From contig JAWXTR010000037.1 of NCBI GenBank assembly GCA_044433365.1, forward strand, positions 1-25,326: a stretch of DNA of 25,326 nucleotides, written 5' to 3'. The notes under the pieces were generated by a model, which saw only the letters and a list, made by a program, of their open reading frames with translations, was not told where the DNA came from and searched no databases. Positions 15,284 to 22,509 of this stretch are shown piece by piece. The translations under genes were made by a program, and so were the position numbers. This DNA is from CAMQVM01 sp044433365 (GTDB lineage Bacteria > Bacteroidota > Bacteroidia > Bacteroidales > Rikenellaceae). Within the stretch, counting starts at the first letter, position 1. The number at the start of each line of letters is the position of its first letter.

Positions 15284-16172
15284 TTTTATAATTTTTAGGA
15301 ACTATTACTTTTAAGCCTTTTTCAATACATTTTACCTCTAACGGTAGTTTTGGACCAGCCTCACCATCAATATCTACAGAAATTTCATCATCGCTACTTA
15401 TTCGAAGCGAACTACTCTTAAAATGAACAACACCACGTGGATATTGGCTCGAAAGTTGCGTAAGAAAATGGAAAGCGGTAGAGATAGTTTCAACAACATT
15501 ATCGCCTTTTACCACTAAAATATCTAATAGTCCATCGTGTAGATTTGCGTGATGGGCAATATCAAAATTTCCTGCTGTTCGACCATTAAATACGAAGATA
15601 ATCATCGAATTATCATCATATACTATATCACGAGAGTCGATACGAAGATGTATTTTGCGAAAGTTTGGAAGCTCGCCAATTGTGCTAACATAGTAGGCTA
15701 ACTTACCAAATGTATTTTTAAATTTTGTAGGTGTTTTTTGGGAAATTTCGGTAAAAAGACCTGCTGAAAGCACATTTACAAAATATTTTCCATTTACAAC
15801 CCCCAAATCTACCTGTGACACCTCTCCTGCAAGAATATCTTTACAAGCGTTATTTATGGTGGATTGAAAACCGAGAATATTGGCAAAATCGTTGGCTGTT
15901 CCTGCTGGAAGCACAGCAATAGGTATATCTATGTTGCGAAATTTCATCTCATTTACAACACTATTTACCGTTCCATCACCACCAGCTACAAGGATATGTT
16001 GGTAACTTTCGTCCAATTTTCCTAGACAATCGTCAAAATTACTCTCATGTGTTATACGGTATGGTTCAATTTGATAGCCACACTTTTGATAAGAGGCAAT
16101 AATAAAATCTAACGAACTTATAATCTTATTTTCACCCGAAAACGGATTGTACAAAAACTTTACCCTCTTCAT
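15273..16172 (-). CDS. Diacylglycerol/lipid kinase family protein (YegS/BmrU type)
   Basis: This is a soluble or membrane-associated kinase likely to phosphorylate diacylglycerol or a related lipid using ATP, feeding phosphatidic acid back into phospholipid synthesis. The 299-residue protein has the N-terminal catalytic domain with YNPFSG (8-13), the nucleotide-binding GGDGTVNSVVNEM (64-76) and LPAGTANDFA (88-97). The C-terminal beta domain ends with DGEAGPKLPLEVKC. Length is normal. It is 28 bases downstream of apbE and overlaps the next gene by 11 bases. The exact lipid substrate cannot be told from sequence; sphingolipid kinase is an alternative in this phylum. Confidence 0.88.
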   Translation of the reverse strand: MKRVKFLYNPFSGENKIISSLDFIIASYQKCGYQIEPYRITHESNFDDCLGKLDESYQHILVAGGDGTVNSVVNEMKFRNIDIPIAVLPAGTANDFANILGFQSTINNACKDILAGEVSQVDLGVVNGKYFVNVLSAGLFTEISQKTPTKFKNTFGKLAYYVSTIGELPNFRKIHLRIDSRDIVYDDNSMIIFVFNGRTAGNFDIAHHANLHDGLLDILVVKGDNVVETISTAFHFLTQLSSQYPRGVVHFKSSSLRISSDDEISVDIDGEAGPKLPLEVKCIEKGLKVIVPKNYKNGK

Positions 16173-16200
16173 CTGCCTATTTTTTTAAAAAGAATTATTG

Positions 16201-17181
16201 TCAAAGCTGCTCAAAAACCAAATTTTCATCCCCCTCACTATAAACAATATACGCTTGAAGCTGAGGATTGGATTGTAGAAATTCTATCCCTTTTTCAACA
16301 CCCATAGCCATTATAGCAGTGGCATATCCATCGGCTAAAGCTGCCGACGAGGCGATAATTGTTGCCGAAAGCACCTGTGTTGTTGAACTCTCGCCCGTAA
16401 GTGGGTTAACAGTGTGGTTTACTCTATTTCCATCTTTATCTATATGAAATTTTCGATAATTTCCAGATGTTGCAAGCCCTCTACCGCTCTCTAACGCAAT
16501 AATAGTTTGAAGATTTTCACCTGGTGAAAAGTTGCCATCAATAGGTTTATCTATTCCGATATTCCAATTCTCACCTCTTGCATTTTTCCCTCTACAAAAT
16601 ATTTCACCTCCGATTTCGATAAGGTAATTTTCGATAGCTAAACTATCAAATTTTGCAGCTATAAAATCGACACTATATCCTTGAGCAATAGAATTTAAAT
16701 CTATCTCGACTCCTTTTTCTCTAATTAATCGACCCGAATCGACCGATAATTTTTGGTAGCCCACATATTGCATTAAAGAATCGATATTAATACTCTCCAA
16801 TCCCTCTTTTGCAGCAAAGCCATACGCCTCTACAAGTGGCTTTACGGTAATATCGTATAATCCATCACTCTCTTTGCTAATTATTTCCGCAATTTGGATA
16901 CAATTTTCGATATTTGCATCAAGAGAATCGGTCTCTCCGCTATTTATCTTATTTATCAACGATGCAGGATTATACAGCGAACAGCTTCTATCAAAATCGC
17001 TAAGATTTTTAGATATAAAACTCTTCTTTACACTCTCCTTTGTGTCAAGATAGACTATAGAGTAGGTTGTGCCTTGTGCAAAACCTGAAATTGTATATTT
17101 TTTCAACTCTTCGCTTTCACTACATCCTATAACTGAAAAAACTAGGAGAATAAGCGTAAAAACTCTTAAAATTTTTGCCAT
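16201..17181 (-). CDS. apbE: FAD:protein FMN transferase ApbE (lipoprotein)
   Basis: ApbE attaches FMN covalently to Thr/Ser residues of exported or membrane flavoproteins such as the NqrB/NqrC or RnfG/RnfD subunits. The 326-residue product has a lipoprotein signal peptide with lipobox VIGC (Cys20), followed by SESEE, an acidic stretch like those that direct Bacteroidota lipoproteins to the surface. Family landmarks are DLNSIAQGYSVD (161-172), GGE (191-193), HTVNPLTGESS (256-266) and the metal-site DGYATA (Asp284, Thr288). It lies 11 bases downstream of smpB. No flavoprotein target gene is in the window. A truncated plus-strand frame at 16894-17088 is only a shadow. Confidence 0.93.
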   Translation of the reverse strand: MAKILRVFTLILLVFSVIGCSESEELKKYTISGFAQGTTYSIVYLDTKESVKKSFISKNLSDFDRSCSLYNPASLINKINSGETDSLDANIENCIQIAEIISKESDGLYDITVKPLVEAYGFAAKEGLESINIDSLMQYVGYQKLSVDSGRLIREKGVEIDLNSIAQGYSVDFIAAKFDSLAIENYLIEIGGEIFCRGKNARGENWNIGIDKPIDGNFSPGENLQTIIALESGRGLATSGNYRKFHIDKDGNRVNHTVNPLTGESSTTQVLSATIIASSAALADGYATAIMAMGVEKGIEFLQSNPQLQAYIVYSEGDENLVFEQL

Positions 17182-17192
17182 AAACAGCTGTT

Positions 17193-17648
17193 CTACTTTT
17201 TCATAAACCGATCCATCTCACGCTTAGTATCTTTCTCTTTAAGATACTCACGTTTGTCGTAATTTTTACGACCTTTACCCACACCAATAAGCAGTTTTGC
17301 AAATCCACGCTCATTTAAGAAGAGCTTTAGTCCCACAATCGAAATACCCTTATCTTGAACAGTGCGCTCAAGCTTTCGAAGCTCCTTTTTGTTAAGCAGC
17401 AACTTTCTATCTCGCTTAGGTGTGTGGTTGTTGTAAGTACCCCACTCATAAACCGAGATATTCATCCCCTTAACATACAGTTCTCCACCATGAAAATAGC
17501 AGAAACAGTCGGTTAGCGACGCTTTCGACAACCTAATCGACTTAATTTCGGTACCCGTAAGCACAATTCCTGCTGTATAGGTATCGAGAATTTCGTAGTC
17601 GAAAGTTGCTCTTTTATTTCTAATATTTATATTTTTAAAATCTGACAT
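17193..17648 (-). CDS. smpB: SsrA-binding protein SmpB
   Basis: SmpB binds tmRNA and delivers it to stalled ribosomes for trans-translation. The 151-residue product shows NIRNKRATFDYEILDTYTAGIVLTGTEIKSIR at the N-terminus, NHTPKRDRKLLLNKKEL in the middle (about 73-89) and the basic tail KGRKNYDKREYLKEKDTKREMDRFMKK. The tail enters the mRNA channel. Length is typical. A TATCTTTG -7 element about 22 bases upstream of the start suggests it begins its own unit with apbE, the lipid kinase, the desulfidase-like gene and the esterase. Confidence 0.97.
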   Translation of the reverse strand: MSDFKNINIRNKRATFDYEILDTYTAGIVLTGTEIKSIRLSKASLTDCFCYFHGGELYVKGMNISVYEWGTYNNHTPKRDRKLLLNKKELRKLERTVQDKGISIVGLKLFLNERGFAKLLIGVGKGRKNYDKREYLKEKDTKREMDRFMKK

Positions 17649-17669
17649 ATATTTTTACCTTATTTTTTA

Positions 17670-17677
17670 CAAAGATA
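17670..17677 (-). promoter_or_regulatory. Candidate -7 element for the smpB operon
   Basis: TATCTTTG on the minus strand matches TAnnTTTG. There is no clear TTTG at the -33 distance, so this is weaker than the other promoters. The leader would be only about 15 bases. Confidence 0.4.
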
Positions 17678-17725
17678 CTATTTTTATCAATCGAATAATA
17701 TTTGTTTGAAATTTTTTATAAAAAA

Positions 17726-18328
17726 CTATAACGATGCAAAAAAAGTTACTAAAAAAGGAACTGAAAAATCTACACAAAAACCGTGAAATATAGCAAGCAC
17801 AACAAACTCTTTTCCGCTTGTTTGCGTGATAATCGGGAGTGTCGTGTCCATAGTTGTAGCCCCACCAGAGGAGATAGGCGCAAGACGACCAAAAATTGTC
17901 ACAAGCAGCGGAGCAAACAGTAAAGTTATAATTTCACGAGAGATATTTGAGATTAAACCCACTGTGCCAAGCTCTGCACCTTTAATTTGGTTAATTATAA
18001 TTGTAGATAGAGAATAATAGCCAAAGCCCGAACCAACAGCCATACACTCCGAAACTGAGCGACCGCCCCACACCATACCCAAAACTGCACAACCTACCAA
18101 AGTACCGATAATCGTGGCAATAGGAAGCAAAAAAATTTTAAATCCATATTTTTTGACCGAACCTACAATAGATGTATCACTACCTACCGATATTCCCACA
18201 AAAAACATTAGAAAATAGAGCACATAACTAGTATAGTCTGCACCATAAAATAGTGCATCCAAAAGATTTAGGCGAGATAAAAGTAATCCAGCCATAAAAA
18301 ATGAAATTATTACAAGACTACCCTTCAT
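17726..18328 (-). CDS. LysO family lysine exporter, C-terminal part (split form)
   Basis: LysO (DUF340; E. coli YbjE) exports L-lysine and toxic analogues across the inner membrane. In E. coli it is one chain of about 299 residues. Here the 200-residue product corresponds to the C-terminal two thirds, with about six hydrophobic segments. It contains the family-like stretches FFVGISVGSD (about 42-51), GSGFGYYSLSTIIINQ (about 98-113) and LISNISREIITLLFAPLL (about 124-141). The start ATG overlaps the end of the upstream gene by 11 bases in a different frame, so the two are probably co-translated and assemble together. Transport substrate is inferred from the family. Confidence 0.8.
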   Translation of the reverse strand: MKGSLVIISFFMAGLLLSRLNLLDALFYGADYTSYVLYFLMFFVGISVGSDTSIVGSVKKYGFKIFLLPIATIIGTLVGCAVLGMVWGGRSVSECMAVGSGFGYYSLSTIIINQIKGAELGTVGLISNISREIITLLFAPLLVTIFGRLAPISSGGATTMDTTLPIITQTSGKEFVVLAIFHGFCVDFSVPFLVTFFASL

Positions 18329-18596
18329 TATTCACCTGTTTAAAAAATTTATTATACACAATCAGTGCACCTAAGCAGCTACCTGATAGCGAAACTACAC
18401 TAATAATTAATCCATCCAGACCAATTGTAGCTAAATTATCCATAATATCGCTATTTCCCCCAACCGAAACTCCCAAGAAGAATAGGAGCAAGAAAATAGC
18501 ACACATTATGATTTTTGATACAAACTTCAAATTCTTCCCCCTCATTAGGTAGCCTACTGCCACTCCTGAGAGCATAATTAATACTACTTTTAACAT
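18318..18596 (-). CDS. LysO family lysine exporter, N-terminal part (split form)
   Basis: This 92-residue membrane protein, MLKVVLIMLSGVAVGYLMRGK, has about three hydrophobic segments. It contains the motif LFFLGVSVGGNSDIMDNLATIG (about 40-61), mirrored by the second half encoded by the next gene. Together the two total 292 residues, about the length of one-piece LysO. The frame remains open to 18650, but I choose the start at 18596 because the extra 18 residues come from a repeat (18621-18665) and are not hydrophobic. I recall split LysO genes in other Bacteroidota, so this need not be a recent frameshift. Confidence 0.75.
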   Translation of the reverse strand: MLKVVLIMLSGVAVGYLMRGKNLKFVSKIIMCAIFLLLFFLGVSVGGNSDIMDNLATIGLDGLIISVVSLSGSCLGALIVYNKFFKQVNNEG

Positions 18597-18620
18597 ATTT
18601 TTATTATGAATTATATTGCC

Positions 18621-18665
18621 GTGTTCGATTACAGATGTCGGACCCAACATCTCTACGGTGTGTTA
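18621..18665. repeat. Repeat C, copy 1 (palindromic 45-mer)
   Basis: The core is AGATGTCGG-AC-CCAACATCT flanked by TTCGATTAC and CTACGG. It matches repeat C copy 2 (23583-23627, opposite orientation) at 40 of 45 positions. It sits just upstream of the lysO start. Confidence 0.7.
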
Positions 18666-18683
18666 GTGAACCTGATAATTATG

Positions 18684-18878
18684 AATGCGAATAAAGGTTT
18701 GAAATTTTCGAGCTATTTTGAGCTATTTTTGCAATCAGAGTTGTAAAAAAATAACTTTTGTTAATGCTTTTTTAGAAAAAGCACGCCCTTTGGGCTGGCA
18801 AAAATCGTTCGTTTTCACTCACGGCTTCGCTCCGCTCACTAAAAGCGGAAGAAGGTTTTTCAAACCTTTATTGGCATT
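18684..18878. repeat. Repeat A, copy 2 (MITE-like element)
   Basis: This 195-bp block is the second full copy of the element found in the spc operon, in the same orientation relative to flanking genes. Its terminal inverted repeats are better preserved: the first 21 bases (AATGCGAATAAAGGTTTGAA...) and the reverse complement of the last 21 differ at one position. Internal hairpins are conserved, including AAGGTTT-TTC-AAACCTT (18852-18868). It has no open frame of note. Confidence 0.75.
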
Positions 18879-18891
18879 ATGAATTAAAAAT

Positions 18892-18932
18892 TAACGCTGA
18901 TAATGATTTTCATTTAATCATTATCAGCGTTA
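18892..18932 (-). terminator. Long hairpin after tRNA-Arg, probable terminator
   Basis: Perfect 17-bp arms (TAACGCTGATAATGATT at 18892-18908; complement at 18916-18932) enclose a 7-base loop. In the minus-strand transcript the stem is followed by AATTTTTAATT, a modest U-rich run. It lies 57 bases past the tRNA 3' end and would end the yceD-rpmF-plsX-fabH-tRNA transcript. Confidence 0.6.
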
Positions 18933-18989
18933 TCGACACCAATCATTAACAAGCAATAATTTATCATTAACAATTTATCATTAATAAAG

Positions 18990-19061
18990 TACCTCTGAGC
19001 AGAATCGAACTGCTATCTTAGGTTTAGGAAACCCACGTTCTATCCGTTGAACTACAAAGGC
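18990..19061 (-). tRNA. tRNA-Arg (anticodon CCU)
   Basis: The 72-base minus-strand sequence folds into a full cloverleaf. The acceptor is GCCTTTG with CAGAGGT (a G1:U72 wobble), the D stem GTTC/GAAC and the anticodon stem TGGGT/ACCTA. The loop is TTCCTAA with anticodon CCU, the variable loop AGAT, and the T stem AGCAG/CTGCT with loop TTCGATT. The discriminator is A and CCA is not encoded. It reads AGG codons. It lies 81 bases after fabH and may be cotranscribed. Confidence 0.95.
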
Positions 19062-19067
19062 AACTTT

Positions 19068-19139
19068 AATTCATAATTCATAATGCATAATTCATAATTA
19101 TACAGGTAATTACGAATTATGCATTATGAATTATGAATT
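19068..19139. repeat. 26-bp perfect inverted repeat made of AATTCAT/AATTATG units
   Basis: Arms 19068-19093 and 19114-19139 are perfect inverted copies, 26 bp each, built from the AATTATR heptamer family with an internal ATGCAT. The 20-base centre contains ACAGG. It starts 3 bases after the fabH stop codon. Its AT-only stem and lack of a U-tract make ordinary termination less likely than for the hairpin at 18892-18932. Confidence 0.7.
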
Positions 19140-19142
19140 GAT

Positions 19143-20153
19143 TTACTTGCTCATTGTACCACCATCATAAGCCCATTTTACATAGATTGCACCCCATGTA
19201 AAACCGCCACCAAATGTTGCTAGAACAAGGTTATCACCTTTTTTAAGGCGTTGTTCGTAATCCCAAAGACAAAGAGGAAGAGTTGCAGCAGTTGTGTTGC
19301 CAAACTTCTGAATATTAATCATACATTTGTCGTTTGTAAGACCCATACGATGCGCTGTAGCCTCGATAATACGCATATTTGCTTGGTGAGGAACTAGATA
19401 ACGAATATCGTCGGAAGTTAGATTGTTGCGCTCCATAATCTCAACCGCAATATCAGCCATATTTGAAACAGCCGCCTTAAATACTGGCTGTCCCTCTTGG
19501 TATACATAGTGCATTTTGTTTGCTACTGTATATTCAGAGGCTGGGTAGCGAGAGCCACCACCTTTCATGTGAAGATGTTTTGCACCCGAACCATCAGAGT
19601 GTAGGCGTGAGTCGATAAGACCTAGACCCTCCTGGTTTGGTTCAAGTAAAATTGCACCTGCACCATCACCAAAAATAGGACAAGTAGCACGGTCAGTGTA
19701 GTCAATAATTGACGACATTTTATCGGCACCAACCACTACCACCTTTTTATATTTTCCACTCTCAATAAAGTTTGAAGCAGTCTCTAAAGCAAAAAGGAAA
19801 CCACTACAAGCAGCACTTACGTCGAAAGCAAAGGCATTTTTAATTCCACAAGCATCTGCGACTAGATTTGCAGTAGAAGGGAAAAGCATATCTGGGGTAA
19901 CAGTGGCTAAAATTACCACTTCAATATCTTCTGGAGCAGTTCCAGTTTTTTCAAGAAGATCTTTTACCGCCTCCGCCGCCATTACTGAGGTACCTTGACC
20001 CTCACCCTTAAGGATATGGCGAGTTTTAATACCAATACGAGTCATAATCCACTCATCAGAGGTATCTACCATTTTACTTAGCTCTTCATTGTCTAAGATA
20101 TATTCAGGTAAGTAGCCCCCAACACCTGTGATTGCTGCTGTTATTTTTTTCAT
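19143..20153 (-). CDS. fabH: 3-oxoacyl-ACP synthase III (FabH)
   Basis: FabH starts type II fatty-acid synthesis by condensing acyl-CoA with malonyl-ACP. I place the start at MKKITAAITGVGGYLPEYIL (ATG ending at 20153), giving 336 residues; the frame is open 7 codons further but the extension is not family-like. The thiolase-fold catalytic triad is visible: Cys116 in DVSAACSGF, His256 in VPHQANMRI and Asn286 in KFGNTTAATLP. GGGFTWGAIYVKW near the end is typical. It follows plsX by about 130 bases, the standard plsX-fabH order. The 20 bases around the start codon are identical to those of secY. Confidence 0.97.
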   Translation of the reverse strand: MKKITAAITGVGGYLPEYILDNEELSKMVDTSDEWIMTRIGIKTRHILKGEGQGTSVMAAEAVKDLLEKTGTAPEDIEVVILATVTPDMLFPSTANLVADACGIKNAFAFDVSAACSGFLFALETASNFIESGKYKKVVVVGADKMSSIIDYTDRATCPIFGDGAGAILLEPNQEGLGLIDSRLHSDGSGAKHLHMKGGGSRYPASEYTVANKMHYVYQEGQPVFKAAVSNMADIAVEIMERNNLTSDDIRYLVPHQANMRIIEATAHRMGLTNDKCMINIQKFGNTTAATLPLCLWDYEQRLKKGDNLVLATFGGGFTWGAIYVKWAYDGGTMSK

Positions 20154-20284
20154 ACGTTTATATTTAGCTCTCAATATTCAACTTTTCGTCGAATATTTAT
20201 AAATTATAGATACAAAAAAGCAAATTTTATAGAGAGAATTTAAATTTGATTTATAACTTTCTATAAAATTTGCCGAAGTTGTTA

Positions 20285-21235
20285 TTATTTAGTAAAAGCC
20301 TCTTTCATAGTCTCTACTAGAGAGGATTTTACGTTTAGTTCAGTTTGAAGAATCATATTTTTAATTGCTAGAGCTGTAGAACAACCGTGACCAATAATAA
20401 CACAATTGTTTACACCAAGCACTGGCGTACCTCCCTGTAACTCATAGTTAAAAGCATCAATAATACTATCAGCTTCAAATTGAGGTCTAACGATTGGATA
20501 GATTCCCTCGCAAAGTTTGAGAATTATATTACCAACATAACCATCACATACAAATACATCTGCACTATCGCCTGTAAATAGATGTTTAGGCTCAACATTA
20601 CCTACAAAGTTGTATTTGTCGGCTAAAGCACTCATTGCAGCGTGCGCCGCCTTTGCCTGTGCGTTACCCTTTTCTGGCTCTTCGCCAATATTTAGAAGCG
20701 AAACTTTAGGATTTTCAAAACCTAAAACCTGCTTGCAGTATATTGAACCAATAAGTCCATATTGTGCTAAAACCTCTGGTTTGCAATCAACATTAAGACC
20801 GATATCAAGGATTAACATCTGTTTTCCACTATCTTTCTTTAATACTGTTGCAATTGCAGGACGTAACACACCTTCAATTTGTCGTGAAACCATAATACAA
20901 CCAACCATCATAGCTCCTGTACTTCCTGCACTAGCAAAACCATCAATTTTACCCGCTTTTAAGTGGCTAAAACCGACAACTATCGATGAATCAGGCTTTT
21001 GAGAAAAGGCATGAGCTGGCGAATCACCCATCTCAATTACTTGCGTCGTATTTATAATCTCTACATTTGTTGGTACCTCTGTAGCACGAAGTTCAAACTC
21101 CTCTTTTATGCGTTTTTCATCTCCAAAAAGGACAATTGCTGAACCTTCCAACAACTCCTTAGATGCAGATATAGCTCCTTCAACAACTACTGAAGGTGCA
21201 TAATCGCCGCCCATTGCGTCAACTCCAATTTTCAT
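20285..21235 (-). CDS. plsX: Phosphate acyltransferase PlsX
   Basis: PlsX is a peripheral membrane enzyme that converts acyl-ACP to acyl phosphate for PlsY, starting phosphatidic acid synthesis. The 316-residue product starts MKIGVDAMGGDYAPSVVVEGA, the family hallmark. It also has IEMGDSPAHAFSQKPDSSIVVG (about 68-89), SAGSTGAMM (about 102-110), RPAIATVL and DIGLNVDCKPE. Length is slightly short of the usual 330-350 but no domain is missing. A short hairpin repeat (21251-21286) lies 15 bases before the start codon. The distance to rpmF is 336 bases, longer than usual for this operon. Confidence 0.96.
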   Translation of the reverse strand: MKIGVDAMGGDYAPSVVVEGAISASKELLEGSAIVLFGDEKRIKEEFELRATEVPTNVEIINTTQVIEMGDSPAHAFSQKPDSSIVVGFSHLKAGKIDGFASAGSTGAMMVGCIMVSRQIEGVLRPAIATVLKKDSGKQMLILDIGLNVDCKPEVLAQYGLIGSIYCKQVLGFENPKVSLLNIGEEPEKGNAQAKAAHAAMSALADKYNFVGNVEPKHLFTGDSADVFVCDGYVGNIILKLCEGIYPIVRPQFEADSIIDAFNYELQGGTPVLGVNNCVIIGHGCSTALAIKNMILQTELNVKSSLVETMKEAFTK

Positions 21236-21571
21236 AAAGGTAATTTTTAAAGGGGAGTTCTAAAAATTATTTTTTAGAAATTCCCTAAAGTTCAAATCTT
21301 ATTATGGAACATTTTTTGTTAGAAAAACAAAATTTTTCAAAAAAACTATCTTATTTTGAAAAATAAATCACGTTTATCTAATCGACTAAAAAAACTAGCG
21401 GATTAAATCAAAGAGATTAAACACCCATAAATCAATAAGACCATTACAAAACTCATACTACTGTCTTATTCCAACATTCTACACCTTAAAAAAGGGTAGA
21501 AACATTCGAAAAGCCTTGTATTATGACCTTTGTAACGGTCTTTTTTAGCGTCCGTTTACTTCGCTAAAGAA
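21236..21571. other. Gene-free gap between rpmF and plsX
   Basis: The 336-base AT-rich spacer contains repeat B copy 1 (21251-21286) and a 7-bp hairpin right after the rpmF stop (TTTAGCG 21544-21550 with CGCTAAA 21562-21568). I saw no open frame of note and no TAnnTTTG promoter, so plsX may depend on read-through from rpmF. Confidence 0.5.
21251..21286. repeat. Repeat B, copy 1 (short hairpin form)
   Basis: The left arm GGGAGTTCTAAAAA (21253-21266) pairs with TTTTTAGAAATTCCC (21271-21285), allowing one bulge and a mismatch. The ends match the GGGAGTTCTAA termini of copies 2 and 3, as if the interior had been deleted. It forms a hairpin in the plsX leader. Confidence 0.6.
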
Positions 21572-21754
21572 TTACTCAGCTTTAACTTCAATAGCTTGTT
21601 TGCCACGGTAATATCCACATTCTGGACATACACGGTGGTAAAGTACTGTTGCGCCGCAGTTAGAACAAGACGAAAGTGTTGGAGCTACCGCTTTGTAGTG
21701 AGTTCTTCTCTTATCTCTTCTCTGTTTTGAGACTCTGTGTTTTGGATGTGCCAT
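21572..21754 (-). CDS. rpmF: 50S ribosomal protein L32 (zinc-ribbon form)
   Basis: L32 is a small large-subunit protein. The 60-residue product MAHPKHRVSKQRRDKRRTHY has the family N-terminus. Two Cys pairs, CSNC (residues about 30-33) and CPEC (43-46), make a zinc ribbon. It lies between the DUF177 gene and plsX, the widely conserved order that links ribosome and membrane lipid synthesis. It is 83 bases downstream of the DUF177 gene. Confidence 0.97.
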   Translation of the reverse strand: MAHPKHRVSKQRRDKRRTHYKAVAPTLSSCSNCGATVLYHRVCPECGYYRGKQAIEVKAE

Positions 21755-21837
21755 CTTTTTAAGTTATTTAATTTTTGTTACCTAATTTTTTATTATTTTA
21801 TTATTATTTAAAGTAGAGCCGAAACCCAATCTAAATA

Positions 21838-22395
21838 TTAAAATTCGTATTTATCACCAATCTCGAAGCTATCATCCTCGTCGCTATCCTCCATCTGGTC
21901 AAAATCGTCTGGAGCGACAGAAAACCTCTCTAGCATCGAAGGATCGCATAGCGAAACGCCATTTTCATCCTCTCCATGCACTCTGCGAGCAGGTAGAGCT
22001 AAGATTATGCTTTCGTAAATATATTGTGCAAGGTCGATATAGTTATCGGCAGGATTCATCCATAAGATATCCGACTCACCATCTGGATTACCATCAAAAG
22101 CAGGCTCGTCAATCTCTTGCGAAAACTTTATGAAAATCGAACCATCATAATCAACATCCATCATAAATCTATCGAGACATCTATCACACTCAACCTCAAC
22201 CTCTCCTGTTATAGAGTAGTTGATAGTGATAAGATTTGCACCTTTTTCAAGCTCAATTTCGATTTTACAATCACCTTTTGGATACATTCCCTCTGAATGA
22301 CGATTTAGAAACTCACTATCGCACTCAAATTCAAACTGGTGAACTCCAATTGAAAGCCCTTGAAAAGCTATTGAATATTTGCCTCTTTCTTTCAT
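21838..22395 (-). CDS. DUF177 / YceD family protein
   Basis: Proteins of this family nearly always precede rpmF; the plant and bacterial members are linked to 23S rRNA processing, but the biochemical role is not settled. The 185-residue product contains the family CxxC knuckle VECDRCLDRF (about residues 68-77) and the conserved region SDILWMNPADNYIDLAQYIYESIILALP followed by CDPSML. The C-terminal 30 residues are very acidic (DDFDQMEDSDEDDSFEIGD). A strong promoter (22439-22469) lies just upstream, so this is the first gene of the lipid operon. Confidence 0.88.
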   Translation of the reverse strand: MKERGKYSIAFQGLSIGVHQFEFECDSEFLNRHSEGMYPKGDCKIEIELEKGANLITINYSITGEVEVECDRCLDRFMMDVDYDGSIFIKFSQEIDEPAFDGNPDGESDILWMNPADNYIDLAQYIYESIILALPARRVHGEDENGVSLCDPSMLERFSVAPDDFDQMEDSDEDDSFEIGDKYEF

Positions 22396-22438
22396 GAAAA
22401 ATGGTTAAAAGTTATGATTATAACGTTATTTCATCGTG

Positions 22439-22469
22439 CAAAGGTATGATAAAAATTTTATTTATCAAA
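22439..22469 (-). promoter_or_regulatory. Promoter of the yceD-rpmF-plsX-fabH operon
   Basis: On the minus strand, TTTG (complement of 22466-22469), a 19-base spacer and TACCTTTG (complement of 22439-22446) match the Bacteroidota consensus. TACCTTTGC is the same -7 sequence as in the ribosomal operon promoter. The start codon is about 44 bases downstream. Confidence 0.75.
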
Positions 22470-22509
22470 TTTTTTTAGCTAATACGCACAAAAAGAGCGA
22501 AAAAAATGA

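Larger units (their letters stand above)
18597..18989. other. Gene-free region packed with repeats
   Basis: Between the tRNA and the lysO pair lie, left to right, repeat C copy 1, a short AATTATG motif, repeat A copy 2 and the terminator-like hairpin at 18892-18932. About 55 bases of AT-rich spacer follow. No gene is seen on either strand, and no TAnnTTTG promoter for lysO was found. Confidence 0.6.

Noticed and set aside
18318..18328. lysO overlap as a programmed ribosomal frameshift
   Set aside because: No slippery heptamer is present, and the second gene has its own good ATG, so ordinary translational coupling explains it.
18597..18989. Repeat-rich region as a CRISPR array
   Set aside because: There are no regularly spaced direct repeats; the repeats are of different types and single copy locally, and no cas gene is nearby.
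20610..21002. Plus-strand open frame of 130 codons opposite plsX
   Set aside because: It is the complement of a well-supported gene; no promoter or family signature.
21522..21546. GACC-TTTGTAAC-GGTC followed by T6 on the plus strand, resembling a terminator
   Set aside because: The stem is only 4 bp and there is no plus-strand gene for it to terminate.
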